A stretch of DNA of 64,000 bases from Auriscalpium vulgare (Eukaryota; Basidiomycota; Agaricomycetes; Russulales; Auriscalpiaceae): the NCBI GenBank assembly GCA_019915015.1, contig JAHBBC010000001.1:1240001-1304000 (forward strand), read 5' to 3'. The translations under genes were made by a program, and so were the position numbers. This document shows, one piece after another, positions 1 to 10,065 of the stretch. The notes under the pieces were generated by a model. The model did not search any database. It saw only the letters and a program-made list of their open reading frames with translations, and was not told the origin of the DNA. How positions within the stretch are numbered: the stretch's first letter is position 1; each line of letters starts with the position of its first letter.

Positions 1-544
1 ATGAAGAGTGCATTTGCGGGTCGGGGTCGCTGCGGATGATGGTGAGGTGAAGGTGCGGGAGGACCGAAAGATGGTGTAGGCTTTTGACGGCCATGAGATA
101 GTTATGCGGCCACGCGGTTGATTTTGAAGTGCTCAGCTTCGGGATGAGTATTGGTGCTGGCGTCCCGGGATTCTTGACGTGCATGAACGCGCTGGTGAAT
201 TGGACGGCGGTCAGCAAAGGCGCGAGTGGCAGCTGTGTGGGGAGACGCACTTGAGGAAGGTGAGAACGGCCGATGCGTTGTACCACGCGCCTGCGATATA
301 TGCATCAGAGGAACGCGCAACCCCCACGTTCCCGTGCACGCCCGCGCCGCCAGCAATGCAAGCGGGTGCCGGTAGGCCGTACTCGGATGGTTGAACGCGC
401 TCGGCAGGTACATCGCACGGTAGCCTACACTCCCGATGCGCCCGTGGCGGTACACACCGCCGTTGCTGCTGCTGCCGGGTTGGTGGTGAGATTGCGCGTA
501 CGCGCCCCCGTCGCCATACTCACTGTCATCTTCGGATCTTGAAG
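1..544. other. Unassigned sequence at window edge
   Basis: No exon can be supported here. Reading frames on the minus strand run on from the decayed coiled-coil gene at 545-1290 but lose recognisable heptad character below about position 545. It may be the decayed 3' part of that gene. Confidence 0.4.
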
Positions 545-1290
545 CCCGCTTGCGAGTCATCCCGCGAGCGCGCAGTGCTGGCGAATCTGCTGCGTAAGGA
601 GAGCTTGTGTGTGCGCCAGGCCGGCCAGCGCGGTCTGCGGTGCGGCCTCCTTTGATTCTAGGGCACATCGCTCGCGTCTTAGGTCCGTGTTGAACTTGCG
701 AGGAAGCATCGAGGTTGGCTTGCACGCTCTCGCCGGCGGCGCGCTCCATGTTGACCTCCGCGACCAGGTCCTGGAGGTGGCGCGTGAGCTCCTCCTGCCG
801 GGCGCGATGATGTCCTGGTTGGTGTCCTCGTACAGGCGCGTGCCCTCCTGGAGTACCGCCTGGAGATTGGTAACCTTTTGGGTGAAATGTCAAAAGGAAA
901 GTTAGCAGCGGGACAGGACGGACGGACGTTATTCAGCGCAGCGTAACGTCGCGCATTCTCCAGCTCCTCCTCCAGTTCCGCGTTGTGCTCTTCTGCATCC
1001 CGCAGAGGCCACATCGGGGCACACTGCCCGTCACTGCCGCAGCTCGCAGATCTCACAATCCCGCTCCTGCAAGACCCTCAAGCTCGAGCTCGTGTTCAAG
1101 GATAAGCTTGAGAAGGTTCTGTGCGAGGCGCTCCTCGAGGAAGTAGACTTTGAGCTCAATGTTGATGTTCTGCTGCTCAAGTTGTCGATGTGCTGGAAGA
1201 AGCGAGTTAGCCACGTCGCATTTTGAGGGGCTACTGCGACACACCTTCTCCTGATCCCAGAGAGGGAGATTCGTTGCTACAAGTACACCG
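545..1290 (-). pseudogene. Decayed centrosomin-motif-1 (CM1) coiled-coil gene
   Basis: CM1 proteins (centrosomin/Mto1/Pcp1 type) recruit gamma-tubulin complexes to microtubule-organising centres. Read on the minus strand, an exon ending in WDQEK (down to 1245) is followed by a GT-AG intron (1193-1244) and then HIDNL, after a frame change QNINIELKVYFLEERLAQ. Together these track the CM1 core, which in family members reads like (R/D)QEKHID-LKKENFN-KL-FLEERL. About 30 codons expected after FLEERLAQ are missing. Downstream, coiled-coil pieces such as LQERD, AELEEELENARRY, QEELTRHLQDLVAEVN and FNTDLRRE lie in different frames with stops between them. The retained intron means this is a degraded genomic copy, not a retrocopy. 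The limits and any extension to the left of the window are uncertain. Confidence 0.6.
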
Positions 1291-3308
1291 CCCACCCCGT
1301 TTGAATCGTGCCGTTCGCGATCACCTGGCGCCAGAACCTGTTCGAGGACACAGCCTCGCCCAGCCCGTTCGCGTTCGCGTCGTATAGCAACGCGGACATT
1401 AGCTGCCAGGCAATCAGTCATGCCGCGGCGCGATAGGCAGGTAAGCAATGCGCACCTGCAGGTATTGCTGTTTGAACATAAGCGCGGATCCATAGTACTC
1501 GGTGCGGTTGTCGCTCGCGTTGATGAAGGGCGCGATGGGCGCGGGTGGGAGTGACGCGGCGCGGGTGTCGAAAACCGGAGGCGCGGCGGGGTCGGACCGA
1601 CGTGTGATTCATAAGGCGAAGGGCGCTGGGTCGTAGCTAAATTGTCAGAGGTGTTCTTCCAGGCGCTGGATGTGTGTTGGCGGGGCAGGGCAATCGAAGT
1701 ATCCTGGTGGTAGTGCCGGCAGCAGACAGGCAAGCCACTATACGCTACGTCGGCCAACTACACGGTGCCCTGCCGCCGCCAGCGTCGCGATGGAGCGCGC
1801 TGCGCTCCGTCCAGAGTCGTGGCACCGAGCCGCGGACCCTGAGGTACGTAGCTCTCAGCGTGGTACGATGCTCGAACGAGGTTGACGGCACTCACTTTTG
1901 TAGGCTGCCCGTGTGCACCGCGCGAGATTGCGCCCAACGTCCCGACCGTCCACCGCGCGGATAGGCAACACGCACGCCACGCGCGGGGCGACGCATCCAG
2001 CGGATGTCGAGGCGGGCGCAGAAGCTAGCTCCGCACTGCGCGAGCGCCAGCTATTCGAGTTGGGCGCTCGTCGTCATGTCGCTCGGGCAGTGTGATTGCC
2101 TGCCGGCAGCCGCAAGCCCCTGCACCTCGCGCTGCAGCCACGCGGCGGACACTCGCACCTCGAGCGCAGGGTCACGGTCGACCGGGCGGCGCATCCGGGC
2201 CGTGCGTTGGTCGGGAGTCGGGGTAAATTGTCGGCTGCAGGCGCAGGATCGCGTTGGCGTGCGCAGGGATGTGCGGGCATGGTCGAGGCAGGCGGGAAGC
2301 ACGAGCGCATCTGAAAGCACGACGGTGAGTTGGCATGGATTGCATGCAAATGATGAGGAAAGGCACTGACGGCTGCGACAGAGCGCATTCGCGGAGACGG
2401 CGGGAGGCGGGAGGGCGTGCACCATACAGTACCGAGTAGTAGTAGCACTGCTTTGCGAAATGGACGCGATTTGGCGCGAGCGGGTGGGCCAAGCAGCGCG
2501 AGTGTCTGCGCGTGGGTGTGTAGAGACGTGGTGGTGGCAGGAATGGCGGCATCGCAGACGCGTCGCGTGAGGAAGACGAGGATGTCGGCAGGTGTAGACG
2601 CTCATGCGCTCAGAGTGAAGCCGCTGCCCACGACCTATGCCGCGCATACAGTGACCTTGAATCACAGAGCAGCCTAGGAAAAGACTATTCAGCAATTTGT
2701 GAGTAACGAAGACAAAATGCAACACACCGAGGATGCACTGGAGCACGACGGCCCTGAGATACTGGTGAATTCTTCGGAATGTTTGTGCCCTGACAATGTT
2801 GCCCTTCGAGAAGGCAATGGTCAATTCGGAATTGACCATCGTCACCCACACTGCAGCAGCTTGCAGAACCACCCCGCTCAGTCTGTGAGCAACTTTGGCG
2901 AGGACGTGTCCCACAAGACTGTGGCAGGCGATGGGGATGGCAGGACTTGATCAGTTGAAGTAAAAGGCGAAGGGCCGGCGGGAAATGGGGTCAAAGGTGA
3001 GGGTGAACTGCGTAAGGGTGTATGAGAAGAGAGAGTATGCACGGCGCCCCGCTCAGACTTGCCGCGTCTTTGGCGAGGCGACCGCGCTGGTTGAAAGGCG
3101 AAGTCGCGACTTAGCAAAATTCTTGCTGGCACCCCACGTGATGGCAGCACATCGCGTAATGTCACAGCGTGTGACAGGGCCATTGCATGCGCGCGCTGGC
3201 CATTTGCCAGACCGCACATCTTCCCTCAGACCACCACCATCGCCCCATGCCGTCTCCTCCTCTTCCCGCCCTGTACCCTCTTCCTCCCCTCCGTCGGAGG
3301 TCTCTCCG
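1291..3308. other. 2-kb stretch without a supportable gene
   Basis: Several GC-rich open frames occur on both strands (for example 2051-2914 minus and 2172-2552 minus), but they are mutually overlapping, of low complexity, and lack recognisable motifs or convincing splice structure. The part just above 1290 may be the decayed 5' portion of the CM1 pseudogene. Nothing else is supported. Confidence 0.4.
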
Positions 3309-4600
3309 ATGTCTTCTGGCCTGGCCCGGACGCGATCAGGAACGCGCGCTGCCCAGAAGCGCGCTCGGGACGATCGCGACTACAACGACAGCGACCAAGA
3401 TGAGGAGCCGTCAGCGAAAAAGCCGTCAGCTGCACTCTTCTACACATCTTGCTGAGCTCACTATATGCCGCAGGGGTCTCTTCCTCATCACCAAGAGGAA
3501 AGACGCGCTTCGAAAGACCGCCCGTGGCCTTCCCCGCGTCGTCTGCCCCTGGTTGGGCATTGACACCCACACTATCATCCAGTATGGTAAGGCGTGCTTT
3601 CTCGAGGGAAAGGAGCGGGACGATGCTCTTGAAAAACAGTGAGTGTTCACGTTGATATCTCGTGCATATATATACTCATGCTTTCCCTTACAGTGACGAA
3701 GACTCCCGAAGGGGGCTCGACTTTGCCTACCGGGAGCTTCTCAAGATCGACGATGGACTTTGGCGCGACATCGAGCAGAACAATATGGCCAACCCTGGCG
3801 ATATCATACACGAGGTATGTGGTTGGATATATGCGCATATATTCGTGTCTCTGATGTCCTCCACAGCTCAAGATTGGCGCGCAGCGTGCTCGGTCAGATG
3901 ACACCCGGCAGGTCAAGGTGTACAATGACATGGCCGCGCACGCGTCGCCTGAGCCCAGCACCGTCATCAAGGTGCCTGGAGCCGCCGTCACCGACAGGAC
4001 CACGCAAGGCTTTCAGTGCATCGACACGGCACGGCTACTGTGTCCCTTCGACCACGCAAGAAGCCCGCCGAAGACGCTCGCAAGGCCGCCGAAGACGCTT
4101 ACCGAGAAGAGTCCGCGCCTCCCATGGACGTTGGGGATGAGCGCAGCGCTCCAGGTATGTGTTTCGTGGATACTCGAACCGAACTAAAGTCCAGCGCTCG
4201 GTCCGACAGACGCTGCGCACCAGACCCCGATCCCTTCCCGACCGTCGAGTCCTGCGCTAACGCCGCCGCCGCCGTCGCCTCCCGATGAGCTCGTACCGAC
4301 AAGACGCCGCCCGGTCCGTCGCACAGCCTCACACGAGCCGCCGTTGGACAGCTCGACAATGCCGACATCTCCCACCATGCCGAGTCCGACATCGTCGCAT
4401 GCAACACCCGCCGTCGTGCAGCCTCGCCCCTCAGGACTACCCAGGCAGCTGCCGGCAACAGTGTTACGAAAGCACTGCACCGAAGCCGAGGGCTCCGCCG
4501 AAGACGAGGGTTCCGCCGAAGCCGAAAGCTACGTCGACGGCGACGCGTGGAGGATGACACGCCGGTGCTGGCCGCGCTGTACCTTTTTATTCCCTCTTTG
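3309..4600 (+). pseudogene. DUF6698-like gene, probably damaged
   Basis: The N-terminal region from about 3309 is basic and acidic, as in DUF6698 proteins, a family of unknown function expanded in Agaricomycetes. The core follows in pieces: RRGLFLITKRKDALRKTARG and PRVVCPWLGIDTH in an exon ending at 3638, then DEDSRRGLDFAYRELL and ANPGDIIHE (3694-3814), then LKIGAQRARSDDTRQVKVY and TTQGFQCIDTARLLCPFDH (from 3867). Introns 3639-3693 and 3815-3866 have good GT-AG ends. At about 4045 the frame giving LLCPFDH runs into different text, while another frame gives the plausible KKPAEDARKAAEDAYREE followed, after an intron near 4158-4192, by a Pro/Ser-rich tail. The C-terminal half of the usual domain is absent. 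It may be a decayed or chimeric copy. The 5' exon arrangement is uncertain. Confidence 0.5.
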
Positions 4601-5416
4601 CTCTCTCCCTTGCTGTTTGACGCTCATAATGCTCTCTATCGACTGTTTTCTCTTTCTTTCCTGCTCGGACACTCCCACTGCTCGGATCTTGATGCTTTCT
4701 CACTGCGCTGGGACTAGCTGACTCGTTTGTGGCTCGGTTTGTAGCATGTAGAATGGACGCTGGTTCGCAACGTATGTACCTGTATGGCTCTTTGCGGTGT
4801 ATTGCAATATAAGGATGACCTCCGAGGTCATCGGGTTCTGGCCTTACAAGGCTTATGGGAAGTGAGCAACAGTATATGGCAATATAATGGGGGTCCTTGC
4901 TGGCCCAAGACCCCGCCAGCTCGTCGTCATATATTGGGATATATGGGCTCCCATGCGTGGCGCGCATTATAAGTGGCTATCTGCGAGGCGGCGCGACCGG
5001 CCGCCCACAAGGCATATGAATTTCCACCTCGAAATCAATATCAGTATAATGCATTGTGGGCTCGCCTCCCGGCAGCAGCCTTATGGACATTATATTGAGA
5101 TATATTACAGTATAATATCTCGGGGCTTTTGCTGATGTGGCCGCAACGACGGCTGTGGCTGTGCATCCGCGGCCCGGTCACAACCGGCCGAGCCGTCGAG
5201 TCCTCGCTGCCCCAAACGCAACCGCAACACGTCCACCACCAGCACAAAGCCTTGTTATACTGAACACGAGCGCACTCGCATTAGTGCTAAACCTATGGCG
5301 CGAAGTTCGCAAGCTCGACGACGGACGACGCAATGACGACCGGACGACGCAACGACGACGTGATCGTCAGTAGTGGGAGAAAGGGCCTGAGATCTCCACG
5401 CTGGCGTGCGCGAGGG
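4601..5416. other. AT-rich, hairpin-rich intergenic block
   Basis: No gene is supported. From about 4740 to 5130 the sequence is rich in short imperfect palindromes (for example GATGACCTCCGAGGTCATC at about 4813) and recurring TATTGCAATAT, ACAGTATA and TATAATG motifs, quite unlike the GC-rich block that follows. It may be the remains of an old non-coding mobile element. Confidence 0.4.
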
Positions 5417-5865
5417 ACTTCAGTAGCGTGCCAGACCAGTCGGGGCTGGTATGTGCAGCCCGACCGGTCCTGGCGGGATCCCGCCCGTACCGCGCGGACT
5501 CAGCGCGCCCAGCGATGCTGGAGCAGCTGGAGCCCGTGCGCAGCGAGGGAGACCGCCAGGACCGGGCGGATGCCGCCCGGTCTGTGCGCCGCTCGGGAGC
5601 CCCGCAACCATCGCCGCCCGCCGCCGTCGGTGCGCCTGGTCTGTGCGGGCCCGCCTCGTCCACGCGCGTGCCCCTTGCCGCCCTCACCGCGCGCCCCTCG
5701 CCGCCTGCACTGCGCACCCCTTGTCGCCCTCGCTGCGCGCCCCTTGTCGCCCTCGCTGCGCGCCCCTGCTCGTCGCCCGCACCGCGCACCCCTCGTCGCC
5801 CGCACCGCCCGCCCCCGCTCGTCGCCCGCACCGCGCGCCCCTGCTCGTCTGAGTCGCCCTCGCTG
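5417..5865 (+). repeat. Left arm of a GC-rich long inverted repeat
   Basis: From the ACTTCAGT at 5417 to about 5706 this sequence is nearly identical to the reverse complement of 7600-7891; the first 60 bp or so are more diverged. Beyond 5706 it matches, with an internal deletion, the reverse complement of about 6550-6703. The inner part is built from degenerate GC-rich units of about 18-24 bp of the type CGCGCCCCTGCTCGTCGCC. Position 5699-5706 (CGCCGCCT) is the unoccupied equivalent of the hAT insertion site in the right arm. Open frames over it are low-complexity and not considered genes. Confidence 0.8.
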
Positions 5866-6549
5866 CGCGCCTCGCGCTGCGAACGTTGTCGCCCTTGCCG
5901 CACGCCCCTCGTCGCCGTCGTCGTGCGCCCCTGCTCCTCGCCTGCGTCGCGTCGCCTGCTGCATGCGCAGCGTCCTGGCTGCACGTCCATGTGCGCTGCC
6001 CTCGCTGCGTGTCGTCCTTGCTGCGTGTTGGCCTGGCTGCGCGTCGTTCTTGTCGCGCGCCCCTGCACGCCGTCCTCCCTGCGCAGCCAGGAGGCACCTG
6101 GTGTGGCGCCATACAAGGCTGCACAGGCACGTCTCAACATATAGTGGGGGGCTGGGTGGCCGGGCGTGCTGGCGTGCGGGCGTGCGGGCGCGGAAACAAG
6201 GCAGGAGTGCCTGCATTGGCAAGTGAAGCCCAATTCCCACGATGTGCTGTCAACAAAACCACGTGACCGAGGGGCCGCGTGGCAGGTTCAACGCGGCGCA
6301 AGGCCACTTTCTCCCCACTACCACCTGCCCCCAACCACCACACCGTCCCAACACCCCCGCACTCTCACCATCATCTCGAAACCGACCGCCAGGTGCGTAC
6401 GACGAGGCGGCAACGAGGGGCGGCGCGCTGCGAGGTCCAGGCGACGGCCCCGGCGTGCAGCGAGGGCGAGGATGTGCGCAATAAATCATGAGGTCGACAA
6501 TTGCGCGCAGCGAGGGCCACGCATAGGCGTGCGGGCAACGAAGGGCGCG
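5866..6549. other. Spacer between inverted-repeat arms
   Basis: GC-rich and low-complexity sequence to about 6130, then a short less biased stretch (6130-6400) with no gene structure I can support. The many long overlapping open frames here, on both strands, follow from high GC content and simple repeats. Confidence 0.5.
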
Positions 6550-6695
6550 CGACGAGGACCGCGACAAGCGAACAGAGGCGATGAAGGCGCGCAGGGAAGG
6601 CGACGAGCAGGGGCGCGCGGTGCGGGCGACGAGGGGTGCGCGGTGCGGGCGACGAGCAGGGGCGCGCGGTGCAGGCGACAAGGGGCGCTCAGTGC

Positions 6696-6703
6696 AGGCG
6701 GCG
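6696..6703. repeat. Left target-site duplication of the hAT element
   Basis: AGGCGGCG immediately before the left terminal inverted repeat; the identical 8 bp follow the right one at 7600-7607. Confidence 0.88.
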
Positions 6704-7599
6704 TAAGGCTCCAACCATTTAGTTTACGTTTACTGAAATCCAGTAAATACACGGTAGACAGTAAGTAGAGAGTATATACACAGTAAATAAACGGTTTAAA
6801 CGGTTCTCAAAGGGACATGAGATGAGGTAATCAAACCAAGGGCATGATGCCAGTGTGCAGCCAGTGTTTTGCGCACATAAGCTCCGTGATTGTTGCTGCC
6901 TTGTCTGACCGCAATGGGACTACAATTTCCCTGTTCCTCGTGAGGCAGGCTTCACATTACTTGAGCAACCTGGGTAAGGAAGTTGTCCGGGTCGTCCTAG
7001 GGTGTCGGATCTGAGGGAAGGTCTTAAGGGACTGAATTTGTAGTGCCGTACTTATTCTGAGAATGTGGTCAAAACTTTTCGAGGCTCTTGCATATTTGAT
7101 TCCGCCGAGGGTTTTGAACCATTCAAATGTGGGATCGGAGCAGAACATCATGAAATAAGGTCGTGTTATGACTCACATATGAGTGTCGGACAAAGTCACG
7201 TGCACCGGTGTCTTACAACAAAACCTTGACTGCTCAGAAGGTATGAGCTTTTGTGATGTCATAAGCTCAAAATATATTGTTTGGGTACTATTGGTGTCCT
7301 TTGAACGACCTCAGTTACCTTATTCGTAGATGCCCCGACCTGCGTGAGTCAGTATACGCATCACACAGACCGTGATGTCATGCTGCAACTCATCTGTGAC
7401 TTGAGTGTGTCACACCTCCGAGTTGCGCCCCATGATCCGCGGCAGCATGCCCAATGGTTCAGCAACACATATTGACCAACCATTTACTGTGTATGAAACT
7501 GTATATTAAACATTTACCCTACATCCGCTACACAAATAGTATATACAAATGGTAAAAACCGTGTATACACAGTAAATAAATGAAATGGTTGGAGCCTTA
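6704..7599. mobile_element. Non-autonomous hAT-type DNA transposon (896 bp)
   Basis: The element starts TAAGGCTCCAACCATTT (6704-6720) and ends with the exact reverse complement (7583-7599), giving perfect 17-bp terminal inverted repeats. It is flanked by an 8-bp direct duplication AGGCGGCG (6696-6703 and 7600-7607); 8-bp duplications are the hallmark of the hAT superfamily. Subterminal copies of the motif (C)AGTAAATA or its complement TTTACTG occur near both ends (about 6727, 6740 and 6781 on the left; about 7482 and 7570 on the right), as expected for hAT transposase-binding repeats. The interior is AT-richer than its surroundings and has no substantial open frame, so it must depend on a transposase encoded elsewhere. 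Confidence 0.9.
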
Positions 7600-7607
7600 A
7601 GGCGGCG
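7600..7607. repeat. Right target-site duplication of the hAT element
   Basis: AGGCGGCG immediately after the right terminal inverted repeat, identical to 6696-6703. The homologous left arm carries the site once, at 5699-5706 in reverse complement. Confidence 0.88.
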
Positions 7608-7891
7608 AGGGGCGCGCGGTGAGGGCGGCAAGGGGCACGCGCGTGGACGAGGCGGGCCCGCACAGACCAGGCGCACCGATGGCGGCGGGCGGCGATGGTT
7701 GCGGGGCTCCCGAGCGGCGCACAGACCGGGCGGCATCCGCCCGGTCCTGGCGGTCTCCCTCGCTGCGCACGGGCTCCAGCTGCTCCAGCATCGCTGGGCG
7801 CGCTGAGTCCGCGCGGTACGGGCGGGATCCGCGCCATGACCGGGCGGGCTGCACATACGAGCCCCGCCCGGTCCGGGACGCAACTGAAGTA

Positions 7892-8529
7892 GTACGTCCA
7901 CTGATCAAAATTGTTGAGCATATCGCTATTGACAGCGAGCGCGTGTATGCCTTGAATTCGTACGAGACTCCATCAGAAAAAGCAAACGTCTCAGTGACAG
8001 CGGGATAGGTCCTGACAGAGCCGACTGAGATGACGAGATTTCGGGCCAGTGCCGAGACGGCTAGATCCGAAATGACCATATAAGAGAGAGCTGTCTCAGT
8101 CAAGAGACCCGCGTCTCTGTAACGAGCCAGCAGCCTCCGTCCCCAACCACACCGAGCCAATCCCGCACGGAGGAGAAACACGATGAGATTGTGTGATATG
8201 GGCATTAAGAAGTATTGATAAGTATTAAGTGGTTTGGAATTACAAACGATAAGTAGGCGAAGGCGCTGAAGACAGCGAACTCGAATGGGATTTTCCTCCG
8301 CAAGCGCACGCCGCCTCAGCTTCGTCAAACACTCCCAGCGAACCTCATGTGCACGTACACTTGGTTTCGACCTCGACTCCTCAAGGCCACCCCCTCACGG
8401 AGCGGACTGAAGCTGATGCGGAGGCGCTGGGCTCTATCCACGAGGGTGAAGTTACTGCTGAAGATGACTGCGTCGTGAAGGTATGTCCTGAGTCGCTTAT
8501 CCATTGTGCATGTTCTTACTTCGGCTTGT
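7892..8529. other. Decayed sequence upstream of the transposase remnant
   Basis: No intact gene. At 8091-8101 there is a CTGTCTCAGTC motif within a GAGAGAGCTGTCTC hairpin, also found at 9398 and 9553 on the other side of the transposase remnant. Frames from 8349 read an acidic stretch (TEADAEALGSIHEGEV) that ends at a plausible donor near 8480 and could be a decayed upstream exon of the transposase. Confidence 0.4.
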
Positions 8530-9305
8530 AGACACGTTTGTTTGGCTCATACAGCATCCGCAAGCAGCCAGCTCTTGGTTATCGCTCCATTCCCGAGATC
8601 GAAGAGACGACTGGTGCAACCAATTTAGAGCAAGCTTTGAAGACATTCTTGTGTGCTGAGCAGCCCGAGCTTGACCAACGTGCCCTGCAGGCCCTTCCTG
8701 GATCGCTCTACGCACTGTATACTCAATTCAAGCGGACACTGTCGTCGCTTCGAGGACTCGATTCCAATGTTCTACAGGATGTCGTATACTTATGCGGTGC
8801 CCGGCACACGGACGACACGGGGCTCGATGTTTAGCACGGTGCTATATGCGGAGAACATGGATGTTGTCGGAAGTCTGGGCCTAGAAGGTACGTGTAAGTC
8901 GTTGCTTCATCTATCTCGAAGGCTCGCTGACACGCCGCCCAAGGATATCGAATTGGACAAGTTCGAGCAATCTTCGAATTGCCTGCTGATATCCAAGCAC
9001 TACGGCCGCGTGCCAGCGCGCTCAAGGAAACACATCTTGCATACCTCGAGCTGTTCATGCCGTTTACCCCTGCGCCTGAGCGGTACAGCAAGCTCTACAA
9101 AGTCTCGCGATCGCTGCTTGCCATGCAACGGCGAGCCGTCGTCATTCCTATAGACCGCATCTACCGTAGCTGTCACTTGATTCCTGCCTTTGGCTCTTGT
9201 GCGGATCGTAGTTGGGTGTCTCGGGACGTTCTCGAGCAGTGCGATACTAGTAGTACATTCTATCTTAACTCCTTCTCTGATCACTATATGTATTTATTTG
9301 TATGA
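8530..9305 (+). pseudogene. 3' remnant of a Plavaka-type (CACTA-like) transposase gene
   Basis: The last exon (from 8943) reads GYRIGQVRAIFELPADIQAL, then LAYLELFMPFTPAPE, LYKVSRS, VIPIDRIYRSCHLIPAFG and FYLNSFSDHYMYLFV before the stop at 9303-9305. This order (a GYR(I/V)GQVR strand, the LAY-E-FTPF segment, a lysine-containing KVSRS, the (V/I)IPVD-I-RS-HL-P-FG motif and FVN-FSD at the end) is the usual C-terminus of basidiomycete Plavaka/CACTA-like transposases. An upstream exon (8530 to about 8889) gives RLFGSY and TVLYAENMDVVGSLGLEG, but a frame change near 8815 breaks it. The catalytic core is not in the window, so this is a dead fragment. The family assignment rests on memory of the motif order. 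Confidence 0.65.
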
Positions 9306-10065
9306 TTCGGCCATCTTATCTACCTCTGCAGCGATATCGGCACTCGCTAATGGGCCGCTGTGAGATGCGATGTCAGTATGACACGCGACCGAGAAACTGT
9401 CTCAGTCAGGAACGGCTGTCTCTTTTCTGAGACGACGTCTCTTTCCGCGCGCGCTCAGAGGTGCTTGCCTCTCAACTGCATTTCCCCTCTCAAGCCCACC
9501 CGAGGACGAGATAACTCATCAATAGTGACGCCGGATGAGCCGCAGAGACAGCTGTCTCAGTCCTGAGTTTTTCGCGTTCCCTGATGTCGAGTTGAGTTCG
9601 TTGACCTTCGAAGCCCGGGAATTAGCAGCCATTGACTGCGGCTTCAAGGCGTCACGCACCATGGTATGCTAATGACGCTTCAGTGAGGAGAATACGAGGG
9701 TGATGTCCTTCAGGCAGTGGAGGTCACTGGAGGAGTGCCGAGACCACGAGTTGCCACATCATCTTGCCGGAACCATTCTTGCGATGTATACGACGTCCCC
9801 CCCCTCCCCCGCCTCCGCAAAGTGTAGTAGTTGATCTTCCAGTAGTCGTATCTTGGCTTCGAAACGTGCCGACAAGATCTGGAGCGCGGTAGCGGTAGCT
9901 GTCAGTGAGAGAGACAGCGCGCAAAACAAACAGTGCACCCGGCCCGGCATTTCCGATCGACTCCAATTAATATGCACCCAAACGAGCGGAAACGAGCAGG
10001 GAAGAATAAGTATTACACAGGTAAATAATAGCACCGATATTACTGTAACTACACTACTACTAAAC
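9306..10065. other. Hairpin-rich intergenic sequence
   Basis: Contains a cluster of CTGTCTCAG/GAGAC inverted repeats at about 9390-9460 and a perfect 14-bp palindrome at 9545-9558, possibly part of the end of the transposon at 8530-9305. On the minus strand, 9759-9880 encodes a plausible coiled coil (LSARFEAKIRLLEDQLLHF) that could be a final exon of the EF-hand gene, but I could not find a splice junction that joins it in frame. Confidence 0.4.

Larger units (their letters stand above)
6550..7891 (-). repeat. Right arm of the GC-rich inverted repeat, split by a hAT element
   Basis: Read on the minus strand, 7891 down to 7600 repeats the left arm almost base for base. The match then resumes at 6703 and fades at about 6550. 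The interruption, 6704-7599, is a separate mobile element. The junction sequence AGGCGGCG is present on both sides of the insertion and only once (as CGCCGCCT) in the left arm, so the inverted duplication is older than the insertion. Confidence 0.8.

Noticed and set aside
5333..6240. Long overlapping open frames (up to about 297 residues) on both strands
   Set aside because: They arise from GC-rich short repeats with Ala/Arg/Pro-rich translations, exist in several frames at once, and coincide with the inverted-repeat arm.
6704..7599. TA target duplication (Tc1/mariner) for the 896-bp element
   Set aside because: An 8-bp perfect duplication outside the TAAGG ends, confirmed by the empty site, fits hAT better.
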